Assembly: GCA_013176395.1 (NCBI GenBank)
Contig: JABMLP010000038.1
Location: forward strand, 1 to 64,000
Direction: 5' to 3'
Source: Venturia oleaginea
Lineage: Eukaryota; Ascomycota; Dothideomycetes; Venturiales; Venturiaceae
Length of the DNA stretch: 64,000 nt
Part shown: piece by piece, positions 41,833 through 52,478 of the stretch
How the letters are laid out: every line of letters starts with the position of its first letter
Position numbering within the stretch: the first letter of the stretch is position 1
Made by a program: the position numbers and the translations under genes
Notes under the pieces: model-generated
Database searches by the model: none
Seen by the model: the letters and a program-made list of their open reading frames with translations, nothing else
Told to the model about the DNA's origin: nothing

Positions 41833-43798
41833 TTGTCCGCCTTCCGAGCGGAACCTCCCGTCGATTTCGCATTCATCGCCATCATCGGCATCCCCTCCAA
41901 TGCTACACCAGCAATGAATAATGCATGGGCCGTAGTATTGAAAGCGCCCTGTATGGGCCTGCACTCCTCTTTGCTACCAAGGTGCCATCGTTCGGGCCCA
42001 ATCGCCCTTCTGGCCGGCCTTGCGAAATCAATTACACTATGTCGAACATATAGCTCTCCAGCCATATCACCCTCGATACGCAAAATATTGCCTACCTGGC
42101 GGATAGCACAGAAGAGGCTGTACGCTTCAGAATTAACGGGCACCCTCTCTACAAACCATGTGCCCCCAGGACCTAAGACCAAGATAAAGAAGAACCCTCC
42201 ACCCCCAGGACCCAAGACAAAGACCAAGAAGAACCCTCTAGTGACGAACGAAGCAAAGCCCGCGCAAAACCAACAGAAAGAAGTCGAAAATGAAGACTTT
42301 GAACCTCCCCAAACGGCCGAGCTATCTACGCAACAAATCCTCGACATCTTTGGTCCCGAAACACCGTTCGACCTGGGCATGCAGATACTCCAGGAACTTC
42401 AGATGAGAAGAGTCAGCGGAGAACTTCAAGACAAGGGCATTGATCTCTCAGAACTAGACGTTACAGAAGCACAAGCCATGGCAGGATTGAACTACTTGCG
42501 AGACAATTTCCCAGTCGACGAGGAAGCTGCAGCGAAAGACTGGCAACAATTCGAGATAGAGAGGCTCACAAAGGCAATCGAGGATCGAGCCGAAAGAGTG
42601 GGCCTTTATAAGAAGAAAGAAGACGAATACGACGATGGAGAGGAGCCAGAAAAGAGGCAACCTAAGCAAGTCACGAATGTGTATGGCGATAGTGTCTTGG
42701 TACAACGACAGAAAGAGTTAAGGGCTAAGGAGGAGGCTGAAGAGAAGGCCAAGAAGGAAGAGGCCGAGAAGATTGGGCGACCCGTTGAATCGTACAAAGG
42801 CCAGCAACTGGTCTTGGCAAAGGAGCAGCAAATCGGTAGGCAGCTCCACAGCTATTCATCATATTTCACCCTTTTGACCCCGTCCAGACGTTCGAAGAAA
42901 AGAGAGGCGGAAGCAAAGAGAGGCGTATGCCAAAGCCGCCGAGCTGAATGCAGATCAGATTTTCGCCCAGCGCTCGGCAGTGTCCCGTCTGCTTCTTCCA
43001 ACTCTGTTCTCCCTCGCTGTTATTGTCGCCTCTCTCCTCTTTGCCGAAGCCTACGAACCACCGACAAGCTCCATGCGCATGTTCCCACACGTGTCGCCGG
43101 CCATGGCCTCCTGTATGGGTATCGCACTCGTCAACATGGTGGTCTTTATACTATGGAGATATCCACCGCTGTTCAGATGGTTCAACAGGAACATGTTGGT
43201 GAGTGTGGGTCACCCCCTTCCATTGTCCATGCTCGGCAGTATATTCAGCCATCATCGGGCCAAACACATCTTCTCAAATGGTTTTATCCTTTTCTTGGTT
43301 GGCCCGACCGTGTGCGAGGAAATTGGGCGAGGTAATTTCATTGCCTTATTCGTCGTCTCAGGCTTGGGTGCGAGTTTGATATCTTTGTGGTACAACGTCC
43401 TGACTAAAAACTACCTAATGGCTAGTTTGGGTATGTCCGGCGCTTGCATGGGTCTTCTGGCTGCCTTTCTTTTGTTAGCAGACCGACGGCCCCTTGGCTC
43501 GGAGACTTGGGGCGTCAATTTCCCAGGATGGATCCCCTTTTTGACGATATTGTTGGGGGAAATGGTCATGTGGAGGAAGATGCCTCGGCTTGGCCCGCAA
43601 AGTGTCGGCGGAACCTCTGATCATACTAACCATCTTGGTGGTCTGGTGACTGGTGCCATTTTGAGTTTGTGGTTGAAACGGATGAAGGCAGAACAGGAGG
43701 AGGCTTGGCAGGAGTACGACGCTGGTGTTGTGCCTGTCCTTGATGAAGTAGAACAAGAGAGTTCGACGCCTGTGAGTGTGGTCGAGAAGGGTGTATAG
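41833..43798 (+). CDS. Mitochondrial rhomboid-family intramembrane protease
   Basis: Exons 41833-42835 and 42888-43798 joined over a 52-bp intron (GTAGGC to CCAG) give about 637 residues. The N-terminus is a likely mitochondrial presequence; an internal Met (MNNAWAVVLKAPCMG) may be the real start. A long hydrophilic region with KPGPK-type repeats and a coiled coil (KELRAKEEAEEKAKKEEA) follows, then six or so membrane segments. Rhomboid signatures are FSHHRAKHIFSNGF (His-x-x-x-Asn), GMSGACMG with the catalytic Ser, and SDHTNHLGGLVTGA with the partner His. Related proteins cleave membrane proteins of the inner mitochondrial membrane (PARL/Pcp1 type). The long N-terminal coiled-coil extension is unusual compared with Pcp1, so this is probably a separate fungal branch. 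Confidence 0.85.
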
Positions 43799-44624
43799 TA
43801 TGGATGTGTATGATAGGTGCGAGATCTCCTACCAAAGTACTGCCACAAAAGGGCGGCTTATCCTCTGCGCTTCGACGACGTTTCTATCGTTTTTGCAATA
43901 TACTCAATTGAAGATGGCTATTGATAAGTTTCTGGCAATTCCCGAAGTAAGGAATCGTCAGAGTTATATAGATGTTGGTCTGAAATTGAGGCACTCCAAA
44001 ACTAACGGGACCTTCGGGGATGAGACACTTGGAAGAGCCATAAATTCGCTTTGGGCGCCATGATCGTGATTTCCTGACACCTTCATCTTTAAAATTACCT
44101 TTGCAACATTGATGTTAAATCCTTCCACGTAAACGATATGGAGTACATATTTTGGAGAAACACAACTGGGGAATTTCGGGTTCTCCTCGTGATTGAAGCT
44201 TGCGAATAGTGTGCACAAATTTATGTCTCTTGCGTGGTATACTGGCGCGGTCTTCTCTCATCTTCTTCACATGTTGGAACATCTGGTTTAAGACTCCACC
44301 GAGACGCAGAACTGATAGAACGCTTTGGGAACAAGGTAGAGATTCAAACGGAGCTTAGATGAGAGGATGGTGTATCGATGTGTCTTTCGTTCCAATATAG
44401 ACCAGACCTTATTAGCCTGTGTCTATTCTCATATCTCATCCGTCGAAGGTGATAGAATTTAGCTGATATCTGGTAGCCTGGCCTGGCTTCTGAAATACTG
44501 CAGGGGATGGAATATAGCTATTACAAGTTCTTGGACAGAGCGTATGCATATGGCGAAGGTTTGGATCGAGTGGGCGCTGCACGAGATTTCATGATTGAAT
44601 GGCTATTCGGTTAATTGCCGAATA
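43799..44624. other. Intergenic, nothing recognised
   Basis: The region downstream of the rhomboid gene has short frames only and leads directly into the solo LTR at 44625. Confidence 0.4.
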
Positions 44625-46470
44625 TGTTACGCTGAACGAGCAAAACAGAGTTATTCGGAAGTAGATTCAACACGAACTTAACGATAGGAGCCGATGAATA
44701 GAACGAGTGTCACCCTGTGACTTGACTGGATTGACTAAGGAGGTTAAGTAGACCGTGGCATCTGCATTGATTGATTGATTGATTTTATCCTACTCGGTTG
44801 CAGCCGCTTAATCAGGCAGCTATGTCCGGTTAGGAGGACTTCATCAGACAGCCGACACGTGATAGATTATATAATCCACCGCGCCCCACTTCGCCCCGTT
44901 CACTGAAACAAGACCAGCTGTCCCCTCCGTCCTCCCTCTTTTCCCTTAACCAGTATCTCCAAATGCCCGCTGGCTCTTGTAGATACTGGTTATTCTGCTG
45001 GTATATCTGTGCTATGTAGACTCAAGAGGCAATGCCTCGTGTTTCGCTATCCTTCTACCTACAGTCTCCCTCTAATGCTCAGCTTTGTCTATCTGTTTCG
45101 CCTTATCCCTCAAGGCCAATGGGTTCCCTAAGTATGTTTCTGCTTGTGAAAGTTGCCTTGCACCAGATTCCTATGCGGCGGTGTATTTGGTTGTGTGATG
45201 CTGGAGACAATAGTAACCATCGTAGTCGTGATTTCGCTGCTTGGGTGTGATACTCCGGGTATGCCCCTGGACGAGGCTGTCTGGTAGCTGCCGTATTGTA
45301 TGGCGCCGATCGTGCTATAGACCTGCCGTCTTATAGTCGGAGCCTATCTGCTGCTAGTCGCTCTCCCTACTTGCTATATCGCGCTCCTACTCTTGCCAAT
45401 GCCATAACTGGGACGCAACAGTCTGGGGAGAGGCTCAAGGCTACGTCTGCTGGCTTGTAGGGAGGGGATTTGCCGCCAATAAGCTCCTTCTATACGTCCT
45501 TACTGCTTACTGTGTTGCGCACCTACTCTTGCCAATGCCATAACTGGGACGCAACAGTTTGGGGAGAGGCTCAAGGCTCTGGACATCAGCTTGCAGCAGG
45601 ACGGTTTGCGGAGACGATAGTAGATGAGGTTCTCTAGCAGCTGCCGTATCGTGTCGCACCGATTGTGTTGTAGACCTGTCGTCTTATAGTCGGAGCCTAT
45701 CTGCTGCTAGTCGCTCTCCCTGCTTGCTATATCGCGCACCTACTCTTGCCAATGCCATAACTGGGACGCAACAGTCTGGGGAGAGGCTCAAGGCTACGTC
45801 TGCTAGCTTACAGGGAGGGGATTTGCCGCCAATAGGCTCCTTCTATGCGTCCTTACTACTTACTGTATCGCGCACCTACTCTTGCCAATGCCATAACTGG
45901 GAGGCAACAGTTTGGGGAGAGGCTCAAGGCTCTGGGCAACAGCTTGTAGCAGGACGGTTTGCCAAGACGTTGGGAGAGGTTGTCTAGTCGTTGCAGTGGT
46001 GTGTGGTGCCGATTGTTGCGCACCGGGCGTCTGGTGTTTGAGTTGTGTTGAAGGTATTGCCGTTCTAGCAGTGACTCGTCGACTCGGAGCGTTGCAGTGT
46101 CATCTGGGGTGATGGACTAGCCGGGAGATAGTGACTAGATGGTTGCTGTTGTCTTTGGTGGACGCATCGTTCGTGTAGCTTGCTCATGTATTCGTCTGCT
46201 TGCTCTGCCGTGGCCGCGACGGCGACTCTAGAGATATCTCATCGACACTGAGGGACGCGCGATGGCCTCTAGAGGCCGGAGCGGCCACTGGCAGAGGTGT
46301 TTTGATGATCTTTAGATGATACTTCTGTAAATTCCAAAAATTGAGTTCTCGCTGTGTGTGCTGTTTTCCGTGGCATCTGCATGCATATATATGCATTTCA
46401 ATGCATTCCTTGGCATCTATCACGTGCACTATGCCTGAGGTATCAAGGACTGACTTGCCACTGTTCAACA
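44625..46470. mobile_element. Solo LTR (GAATA target duplication) split by a nested retroposon
   Basis: The ends are TGTTACGCTGAACGAG and GCCACTGTTCAACA. GAATA flanks it on both sides (44620-44624 and 46471-46475). Without the insert it matches the reverse complement of 24413-24625. The insert 44768-46367 arrived later, with its own 15-bp duplication. Confidence 0.9.
44768..46367 (-). mobile_element. 1.6-kb non-autonomous retroposon with a LINE-type 3' tail, copy 2
   Basis: It is flanked by CCGTGGCATCTGCAT on both sides (44753-44767 and 46368-46382). It differs from the 27.5-kb copy at only about four visible bases over 1.6 kb (for example CCCGTGG/CCCCTGG, GCGCACC/GCGCTCC, CGACGCTG/CGACACTG, GATCCTT/GATCTTT), plus the tail length. 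It has the same four internal repeat blocks and no transposition genes. Its flank is unrelated to that of copy 1, so it is a separate insertion and not a segmental duplication. Confidence 0.9.
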
Positions 46471-46563
46471 GAATACGTACATATATTGTAATTCCTTGCA
46501 GCCACATGTACTAAGTTGCTAGGACATACATCAATTTTAATTACGTGAGTATATAATACTATA

Positions 46564-46808
46564 ACGTATTCCACCACCGAGCCGGCCAAACCATCGAGCC
46601 AGCCACTTTTCCTTGGCACGACCAACTCATGTTACGACTCTTCAATTTTATCGCTATCAACAATAGATTCCAGGCCCGTCGTGCTACTATCTGACTCAGA
46701 AGATATCTCGATATCCTTTTTACACGTTCGCGCATTGTACCCAGTCGCGCCGCAGTTCCCACAGCGCCTTTGAGTTGGTCGGGCTGTTTCTTGATCACCA
46801 CTACTACG
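46564..46808 (-). mobile_element. 3' end of a Fot1/pogo transposon
   Basis: It begins after TA with ACGTATTCCACCACCGAG and reads inward to the knuckle CGNCGATGYNARTC-like region, where Cys-Gly-Asn-Cys is intact and the Arg codon lost in the 1.2-kb copy is present. Homology stops at about 46808, where the Harbinger element begins. Confidence 0.82.
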
Positions 46809-48660
46809 GGGGTGTTCGAGAACTCTATACAATATGCAAACATGGAGATTTTCTGCATATGGCCTCGAGATTAGCGACGTGTTCGATAGTTTTTTAGCCC
46901 CAATATGCAGAATATGCAATATGCGGAATATGTAGAATTCAGCGCGGCTATTTGACTGCAGCCAATCAGTGCCGCAGATGAAATCTCCATATTCTATTCG
47001 ACCTTTTTGGCTATGCCAATATGCACCAAAAATTCTTCCAGATCGCCGTGCAACACTTTAAAAACCACACATTATGAGCAACTGCAACAGCCCACCTACC
47101 GATGAGTCTGATTATGATGAGAGGGAGGCAGTGATCGATGAGGTCATCCAGTATATTCTGCGCAACGAGGTCGGCAAATTCGAGCGTGCGGAGACTCGTA
47201 TTGAGCGTGGGAGGCGGCGGGCCTTGCGGAGACGCCGCAATCGAATACAGCAGTTCACCGACCCTGGCTATGCGAATGCACTTATAGCGGAGCTGCTACA
47301 AGGACATCCAGAGACTCTACGTACAGAGATACGACTTACCCGGTACCAATTCGAGTCACTTACGAAGTGGCTCACGGACAACACCAAGCTCGAGAGGTCG
47401 CGACATGTCGGCGTGGATGCCAAACTCGGAATCTTCTTGTATATCGCTGGCTCAGGGTGTCCAGTGCGAACTGGCGGGGCTCACTGGAAGCGTGGTGTCA
47501 GCCAAGTAACGACATTCTTCCACGAAGTACTGAATGCCTTGGTGAAACTAGCAGCTCATAATATCAAAATGTACGAACCTGACGAGGACATTCCGATCCC
47601 AGCGAAGATTCTGGAGCTGCCGGGCAAGATGTCACCCTATTTCGACGATTGTATCGGTGCTGTAGACGGGACCTTGATATATTGTTCCGTGAAGGGCAAA
47701 GATCGCGACCGAGATGGTAAGGATAGCGCTTTTCGTTGTCGCAAAGGCTTCCTTGCGCAGAATGTCCTCGGGGTTGTAGATTTCGATATGAACTTCAAGT
47801 TGGTGTACGGAGGATGGGAGGGAACCGCTCATGACGCGACTGTGTTCAATGCTGCTCGTCAAGAAGGCCTAATGAATTCACCTCGCGGTAGGTTTTGGTT
47901 AGCAGATGCTGGATACTCGAAAAAGGATGGCTATGGTAGCTTACTTCTTGCGCCGTACATACGGACTCGCTATAATCTTGCAGAATGGAGAAAAGGCGAC
48001 AAGAAACCACAGAACAAAGAGGAGTTGTTCGATCTACGACACGCGAAGCTTCGCAACGTGGTGGAGAGGGTGTACGGTGTACTGAAAAGCCGATTCCAGA
48101 TATTCCGAGCAGCTCGTAATGGCTTCAGCTTAAGACTCAAACCAAGATTGTATACGCCCTATCCGCAGTTCATAACTGGATCAATGGCAATGGAGGCAAG
48201 CCGAAGAAGGAGTGGAGGAAGCTCAAAGATGCGAGGCCTGGCACAGAGGCGGCGAAGTTGTATTAGGAGATACTTGTCGAGAAAACCGTAGCTCAGCAGA
48301 ATAGCGCTCCTCAAGCTGAGTTTCGGAGTGATATTAACGCTACTGCAATGGGACGTCAAATGCACGAAATGAGAGATAGAATAGCCACGGAGATGTGGGA
48401 TACTTATCAGCTAGTTCTCCAGAAAAGAGGCCGTCGCCGTGAGCCTCCAGAGTGGCAGAGTAGCAATTCTGAGCTTAGTGAGTCGTCTGGAATAGATAAT
48501 ATAGAGGAGGACGATGTGGATGAAGAGTAATACGTACAGTTACGAAGTTTGTTGTCAAAAATCGGAGTTAAGGTTGTGAATACACGTTTTTTGAATATAT
48601 TCCGGCCAACTTTTGGACAAGAACTGAGATCTATATACAATCCTTTCTACACCAACGCCA
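46809..48660 (+). mobile_element. PIF/Harbinger element (borders approximate)
   Basis: The element holds a DDE_Tnp_4 transposase frame and interrupts a pogo relic on its left. The left end could be GGGGTGTTCGAGAACTC, but a matching inverted end on the right was not found, so the right border is a guess. Confidence 0.55.
47074..48530 (+). pseudogene. PIF/Harbinger transposase (DDE_Tnp_4), late frameshift
   Basis: The frame from ATG 47074 runs about 350 good codons. The catalytic acids lie in FDDCIGAVDGTLI, GGWEGTAHDATVFNAARQEG and RHAKLRNVVERVYGVLKSRF (Glu). FWLADAGYSKKDGYG precedes the last block. From about 48130 the correct reading moves to another frame (YALSAVHNWINGNGGK). It is then interrupted by a TAG near 48266 and continues as RQMHEMRDRIATEMWDTY to the stop at 48530. 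The N-terminal acidic/Arg region and an upstream helix-turn-helix-like stretch (TRYQFESLTKWLTDN) are typical of fungal family members. The catalytic core is intact, so this copy died recently or carries assembly errors. Confidence 0.85.
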
Positions 48661-49028
48661 CCACCTTCAATTCAGGTGATTGTAGGCTCAAAACAACCGG
48701 GGAGTGATAAAAATTCTAAGTACTTAACAGTATTAAGTTCTGTTCAGGCAATCTCTAGCGATAAGCTTAGGAGTAACGTGTATTCTGTTGTGGTAAAATA
48801 TGGAGAAATATTCAGGGTCTAGTATCCGAGCGCCGAACGGTCTATTCTAATACCTCAACTTCAGAGCTAGCTGGTGTGAGAGGCGTGATCGGTATGTTTT
48901 TCAATTGACTATCCTGATTAACGAGTATTACAATCTTGAAGAAAAGAGAGTAAGACTAGAATACATGGTTTTATAATCAGTGGTGGTGGGGCTGTGGAAT
49001 TTTCCAGAAGTTTCCAAAGGTTGAGGGC
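48661..49028. other. Intergenic, nothing recognised
   Basis: AT-rich sequence between the Harbinger and gypsy elements contains the left half of the gypsy target site, ATAGC (49029-49033). Confidence 0.4.
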
Positions 49029-49033
49029 ATAGC

Positions 49034-49209
49034 TATTACGGGACGGTAGCTGGAAAGACGCAGCATACTCGTAGCCAAAGATTGTTTAGATTCAGTTAAG
49101 GAGTGAAGGTATCTACAAACAGAGAACCTCAATGAGGTTCTTTCTCTATACTAGGCTCAATCAGGCTTAGGCTCTTAGCCTATACCAACCATGGGCCATG
49201 CCCATAACA
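49034..49209 (-). repeat. 3' LTR of the 49-kb gypsy element
   Basis: A 176-bp LTR (in element sense TGTTATGGGC...CCCGTAATA). It differs from the 5' LTR by G for T near position 49045. Confidence 0.95.
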
Positions 49210-49220
49210 TTACCCCCCTC

Positions 49221-49498
49221 CTTACCGGGTGTGCAGGACTAAAGAGGGTGTGGTAGGTGGGATAATCAAACAGACAAACGCCATACATCGCTTCTGCCAG
49301 CTTGTAGCAGATTCGAAGGCGCTGGCCACCGCTACTCGGTTTCTTCGGGCCCCTGTTTGAGCTCCTATATCTTCGCCCACACCGTCGCCCTTGCCATACT
49401 CTGCCTCGAAGCGGTCTAAGTCCTCGACTTCTGTAAATAATGAACGTGGCTGCCAATCGGGATCTGCATAGCCTTTCCATTTGATTAATAACTGACGA
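49221..49498 (-). pseudogene. Chromodomain of the 49-kb gypsy integrase, out of frame with pol
   Basis: One frame off the preceding pol frame, the minus strand reads VRQLLIKWKGYADPDWQPR and LFTEVEDLDRFEAEYG, a classic chromodomain that would direct integration to marked chromatin. The upstream frame ends EVERIFAQRRNGLGEAGFVSY-stop at 49485, so a one-base indel near 49498 separates the two. The frame continues to a stop at about 49221. Confidence 0.8.
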
Positions 49499-49865
49499 AC
49501 CCAGCCTCGCCCAACCCGTTTCTTCTCTGCGCGAAGATACGTTCTACTTCAAACTCAGCCTCTGTTTCTTCGGTTTGAGGCACTAATGGTGGCGGCTGGG
49601 TATCATCGGATTCTTGTGAGGGCAGTGTGTCGGTTGCGGCTCGGCGGAGTAGGTCAACGTGGAAACGGTTATGGATACCACTTGGCAGGTCAGCCAGCTC
49701 GTATACCATCGGGGAGATCTGGTTCTCGACAGTGTATTTGGCTTGCGTCCACGACAGTTTCTTTGATAGCTGCGGAGTATTGATATTCCTAAGGTTCAAC
49801 CAGACTTTGTCGCCCTTTTTTAACGTTTCGGCAGCTTGACGTGACCTGTTGGCGTCGTTCTCCAT
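49485..49865 (-). pseudogene. Integrase C-terminal part of the 49-kb gypsy element
   Basis: The frame reads LKKGDKVWLNLRNI, LSWTQAKYTVENQI and GIHNRFHVDLLRRA, the GPY/F-like and SH3-like end of chromovirus integrases. It follows the main pol frame after a stop at about 49872 (QAAMAWS-stop), so a stop codon or small indel lies between them. It ends where the chromodomain should continue. Confidence 0.75.
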
Positions 49866-49871
49866 CTTCTG

Positions 49872-52478
49872 CTAGGACCAGGCCATCGCTGCCTGTGCAT
49901 ATTCTTGTGCCTCTTCTATTCGTTGCACAAAGGTCTCGGCATCGGCTGTTGGTGAGTTACTGCGTGAGATTCGTTGTACTTTCTGGATTGGTTCCGCATG
50001 GTAGCCGTGGGTTAGATAGAATGGACTCATCCCTGTGACTGAAGAGTCACGATTGTTCAGTGCTAACATAGCCGTAGGTAGTAGCGTTGGCCAGTCTAGT
50101 TGGGAGTATGCGATGAAGGCGCGGAGATAGCGTAGAACTTCCTGGTTCATACGCTCGGTCGCGCCATCGGTCTGTGGATGAAAGGCTGTAGAGAGTCTCT
50201 GCTCAATCTTTGTAAGTTCGCAAAGCTTCCTCCAAAAACGACCTGTCCAATTGCTGCCTCTGTCCGACGTCAATGCCATGGGAAATCCGTGGTAGCAATA
50301 GTGGCATTGTAAGAACCTTTTCGCGCACTCTTTGGCGCTCATTGTAGTCATAGCCTCCAACGTAACACTTTTGAGGAGGCGATCTGTGATAACCATGAGG
50401 TATTTTGGGCCGTTTTCCTCCGCGGGCAAATCAGTCATGAAATCGATTGATAGCTCGCTGTGGAAGCGGGCCGGGATTGGAAGTGGTTTCAGAAGACCTC
50501 GCTTCTTATCACGCCATATTCCTGTTCTCCCACATACGTCGCAATTACGTACAAACTGCCGGACTATCTTGTATTGTTGGGGCCAAAAGAAACTTCTGGA
50601 TAGAATCGCAAGCGTGCTATCTCTCCCTGGGTGTCCAGTAACATGGGAATCGTGAGTTTGTTGGACCAGCGTTGTTCGCAGCGGTTCCCAATCTGGTACC
50701 CATAGGATCCCTCTTCTCGTGACCGCGCCGTGGTCGTCTACTTCGCATTCGGGTAGCTGTACCGACAACTTGAGCTCTGGAGGAAAGGAACGTTCGCCAG
50801 TAACTATAGCCGTATGAATAGCTTCGTAGGATTGGTCCTCTGCTATTGCGCGATCCCAGAGAAGTTGTAACTCTGGTTTCTCGAAAAGATCGCATCCTTT
50901 TGCAACTGACCGGTTTTGACCGTACCTAGTAGTGGACCGGTGTTGACCGTTTTCGGCAGTCAGCTGGTGTCGACCGTCCAGTCCAGTATTTTGCTGGGGC
51001 TCCCGTATAACGTCCCATGTACTATTGGATGTATTCGGTGTATTGACTGGGCAGATAAGGGCTTGTATTGCGATTGTTTCGGTCGTCCTCTCGGAAAGAG
51101 GAGGAAGCCATTCGTCCTTGATCAACTGGGCCACTCGCCCTTGTAGTCTCTCGTCGTTCTTGTCATGTGGCATATCTTGATGTCTTCTTGATAGTGCGTC
51201 TGGTCTTTGCGCTAGTTTTCCGGCGCGAAATTCCAGCTGGAATTGGTACTCAGATAGAATTAGCGACCATCTTGCTTGTCTCTCTGACAAACGCTGCGCT
51301 GTCATAAAGTAGCGGAGATTCTTGTGATCGGTAAGGACTTTGAAAGGTGCTGCAACACTGCGTAGTTCTCCTCTCCAGTGTTCAATGGACTTGATTACTG
51401 CCAGTAATTCTTTATCGTGGATCTCGTAGTTACATTCAGCCGCAGTGAGCTTGCGGGAGAAGTATGCTACTGGTCGTAGTTTTCCTTTCATATCCTTCTG
51501 CGACAACGTGCCTCCCAGCGCGTAGCCAGAGCAGTCGCACTCGAGTACCGTATCCAGGTCTGGATTCCAGTGAGCCAGTATTGGGGCGGAGATGAATAGC
51601 TCCTTTAAGACTTGAAAGGCGTTCTCATGTTCTTTGTTCCAGACAAAAGCGACGGCCTTCCGTGTTAACTTGATTAAGGGGTCGGAGAGCTCTGAGAAGT
51701 TGTCGATGAAGTCTCGGTAGAAATTTGCAAAGCCTAGGAAGGAGCGTACGCCTGTGACATTGACTGGAGCCTCCCATTCTTTAATCGCGGCAACTTTCTC
51801 TGGGTCGACTTTGATCCCTTCTCCTGCAGTGATAATGAACCCCAGATATTTGACCTCCTGAACAGCAAACTCGCACTTGCTTAAGTCTAGCCGAAGTCCA
51901 GCAGTCTTGAGCTTGGCAAGAATTTGGTTAATCTTAACCATGTGATCCAGATAGTCGCCGTCGCTCCATATCAAGACATCGTCCATGTAGGCTGAACAGC
52001 AGATATCTAGGGATTCCCGTAGGACTCCGTTGATGTATCGTTGAAAGCTCGCGGGTGCGCCAGCTAGTCCGAAGGGGGTAACTAGCCATTCGAATAGTCC
52101 AAATCGAGTGCGAAAAGCCGTTTTCCACTCATCGCCGTGCTTGATGCGGAGCCGATGAAATGCCGCTCTGACGTCAAGTTTGGTGTACCAACGCGCTGTT
52201 GCTAGATTTCGTAGGGTTTCTCGGATTAGTGGCAATGGGTAGCGGTCCGATCGAGTGATTCGATTCAGTGCCCGATAGTCTACACACATCCGAATGCCTC
52301 CACCTGGTTTCCTTACAAATAAGACTGGGGCTGCCGCTGGTGAGTTGCTGGCGCGTATCCAGCCCTTGTCCATATAGTCCGAAAGTGTTTTTCGTAGGAC
52401 TAATAGCTCTTCCCTCGACATGCCGTATAATGGGCCCCAAGGAACTTCTGCCTCGCGACCTTGTTCATCTCGTATCAA
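49872..52478 (-). CDS. Gypsy pol: reverse transcriptase, RNase H, integrase
   Basis: This is an 868-codon frame. RT: YGMSREELLVLRKTL, FVRKPGGGIRMCVDYRALN, YTKLDVRAAFHRLRI and the catalytic SAYMDDVLIWSDG. RNase H: LECDCSGYALGG, YEIHDKELLAVIKSIEHWR and VLTDHKNLRYF. Integrase: the zinc-binding HVTGHPGRDSTLAILSRSFF with CDVCGRTG, then the DDE core LSIDFMTDLP, LTSDRGSNWTG and HPQTDGATERMNQEV (Glu). All catalytic residues are present. The upstream junction to protease is in another frame (see 52475-53314). The start given is only the first Met; the real domain begins in the overlap near 52540. Confidence 0.9.
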   Translation of the reverse strand: MIRDEQGREAEVPWGPLYGMSREELLVLRKTLSDYMDKGWIRASNSPAAAPVLFVRKPGGGIRMCVDYRALNRITRSDRYPLPLIRETLRNLATARWYTKLDVRAAFHRLRIKHGDEWKTAFRTRFGLFEWLVTPFGLAGAPASFQRYINGVLRESLDICCSAYMDDVLIWSDGDYLDHMVKINQILAKLKTAGLRLDLSKCEFAVQEVKYLGFIITAGEGIKVDPEKVAAIKEWEAPVNVTGVRSFLGFANFYRDFIDNFSELSDPLIKLTRKAVAFVWNKEHENAFQVLKELFISAPILAHWNPDLDTVLECDCSGYALGGTLSQKDMKGKLRPVAYFSRKLTAAECNYEIHDKELLAVIKSIEHWRGELRSVAAPFKVLTDHKNLRYFMTAQRLSERQARWSLILSEYQFQLEFRAGKLAQRPDALSRRHQDMPHDKNDERLQGRVAQLIKDEWLPPLSERTTETIAIQALICPVNTPNTSNSTWDVIREPQQNTGLDGRHQLTAENGQHRSTTRYGQNRSVAKGCDLFEKPELQLLWDRAIAEDQSYEAIHTAIVTGERSFPPELKLSVQLPECEVDDHGAVTRRGILWVPDWEPLRTTLVQQTHDSHVTGHPGRDSTLAILSRSFFWPQQYKIVRQFVRNCDVCGRTGIWRDKKRGLLKPLPIPARFHSELSIDFMTDLPAEENGPKYLMVITDRLLKSVTLEAMTTMSAKECAKRFLQCHYCYHGFPMALTSDRGSNWTGRFWRKLCELTKIEQRLSTAFHPQTDGATERMNQEVLRYLRAFIAYSQLDWPTLLPTAMLALNNRDSSVTGMSPFYLTHGYHAEPIQKVQRISRSNSPTADAETFVQRIEEAQEYAQAAMAWS

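Noticed and set aside
44625..46470. Interpretation of the 27.5 and 44.8 kb copies as a segmental duplication
   Set aside because: The near-identity stops exactly at the element ends and each copy has its own different target duplication.
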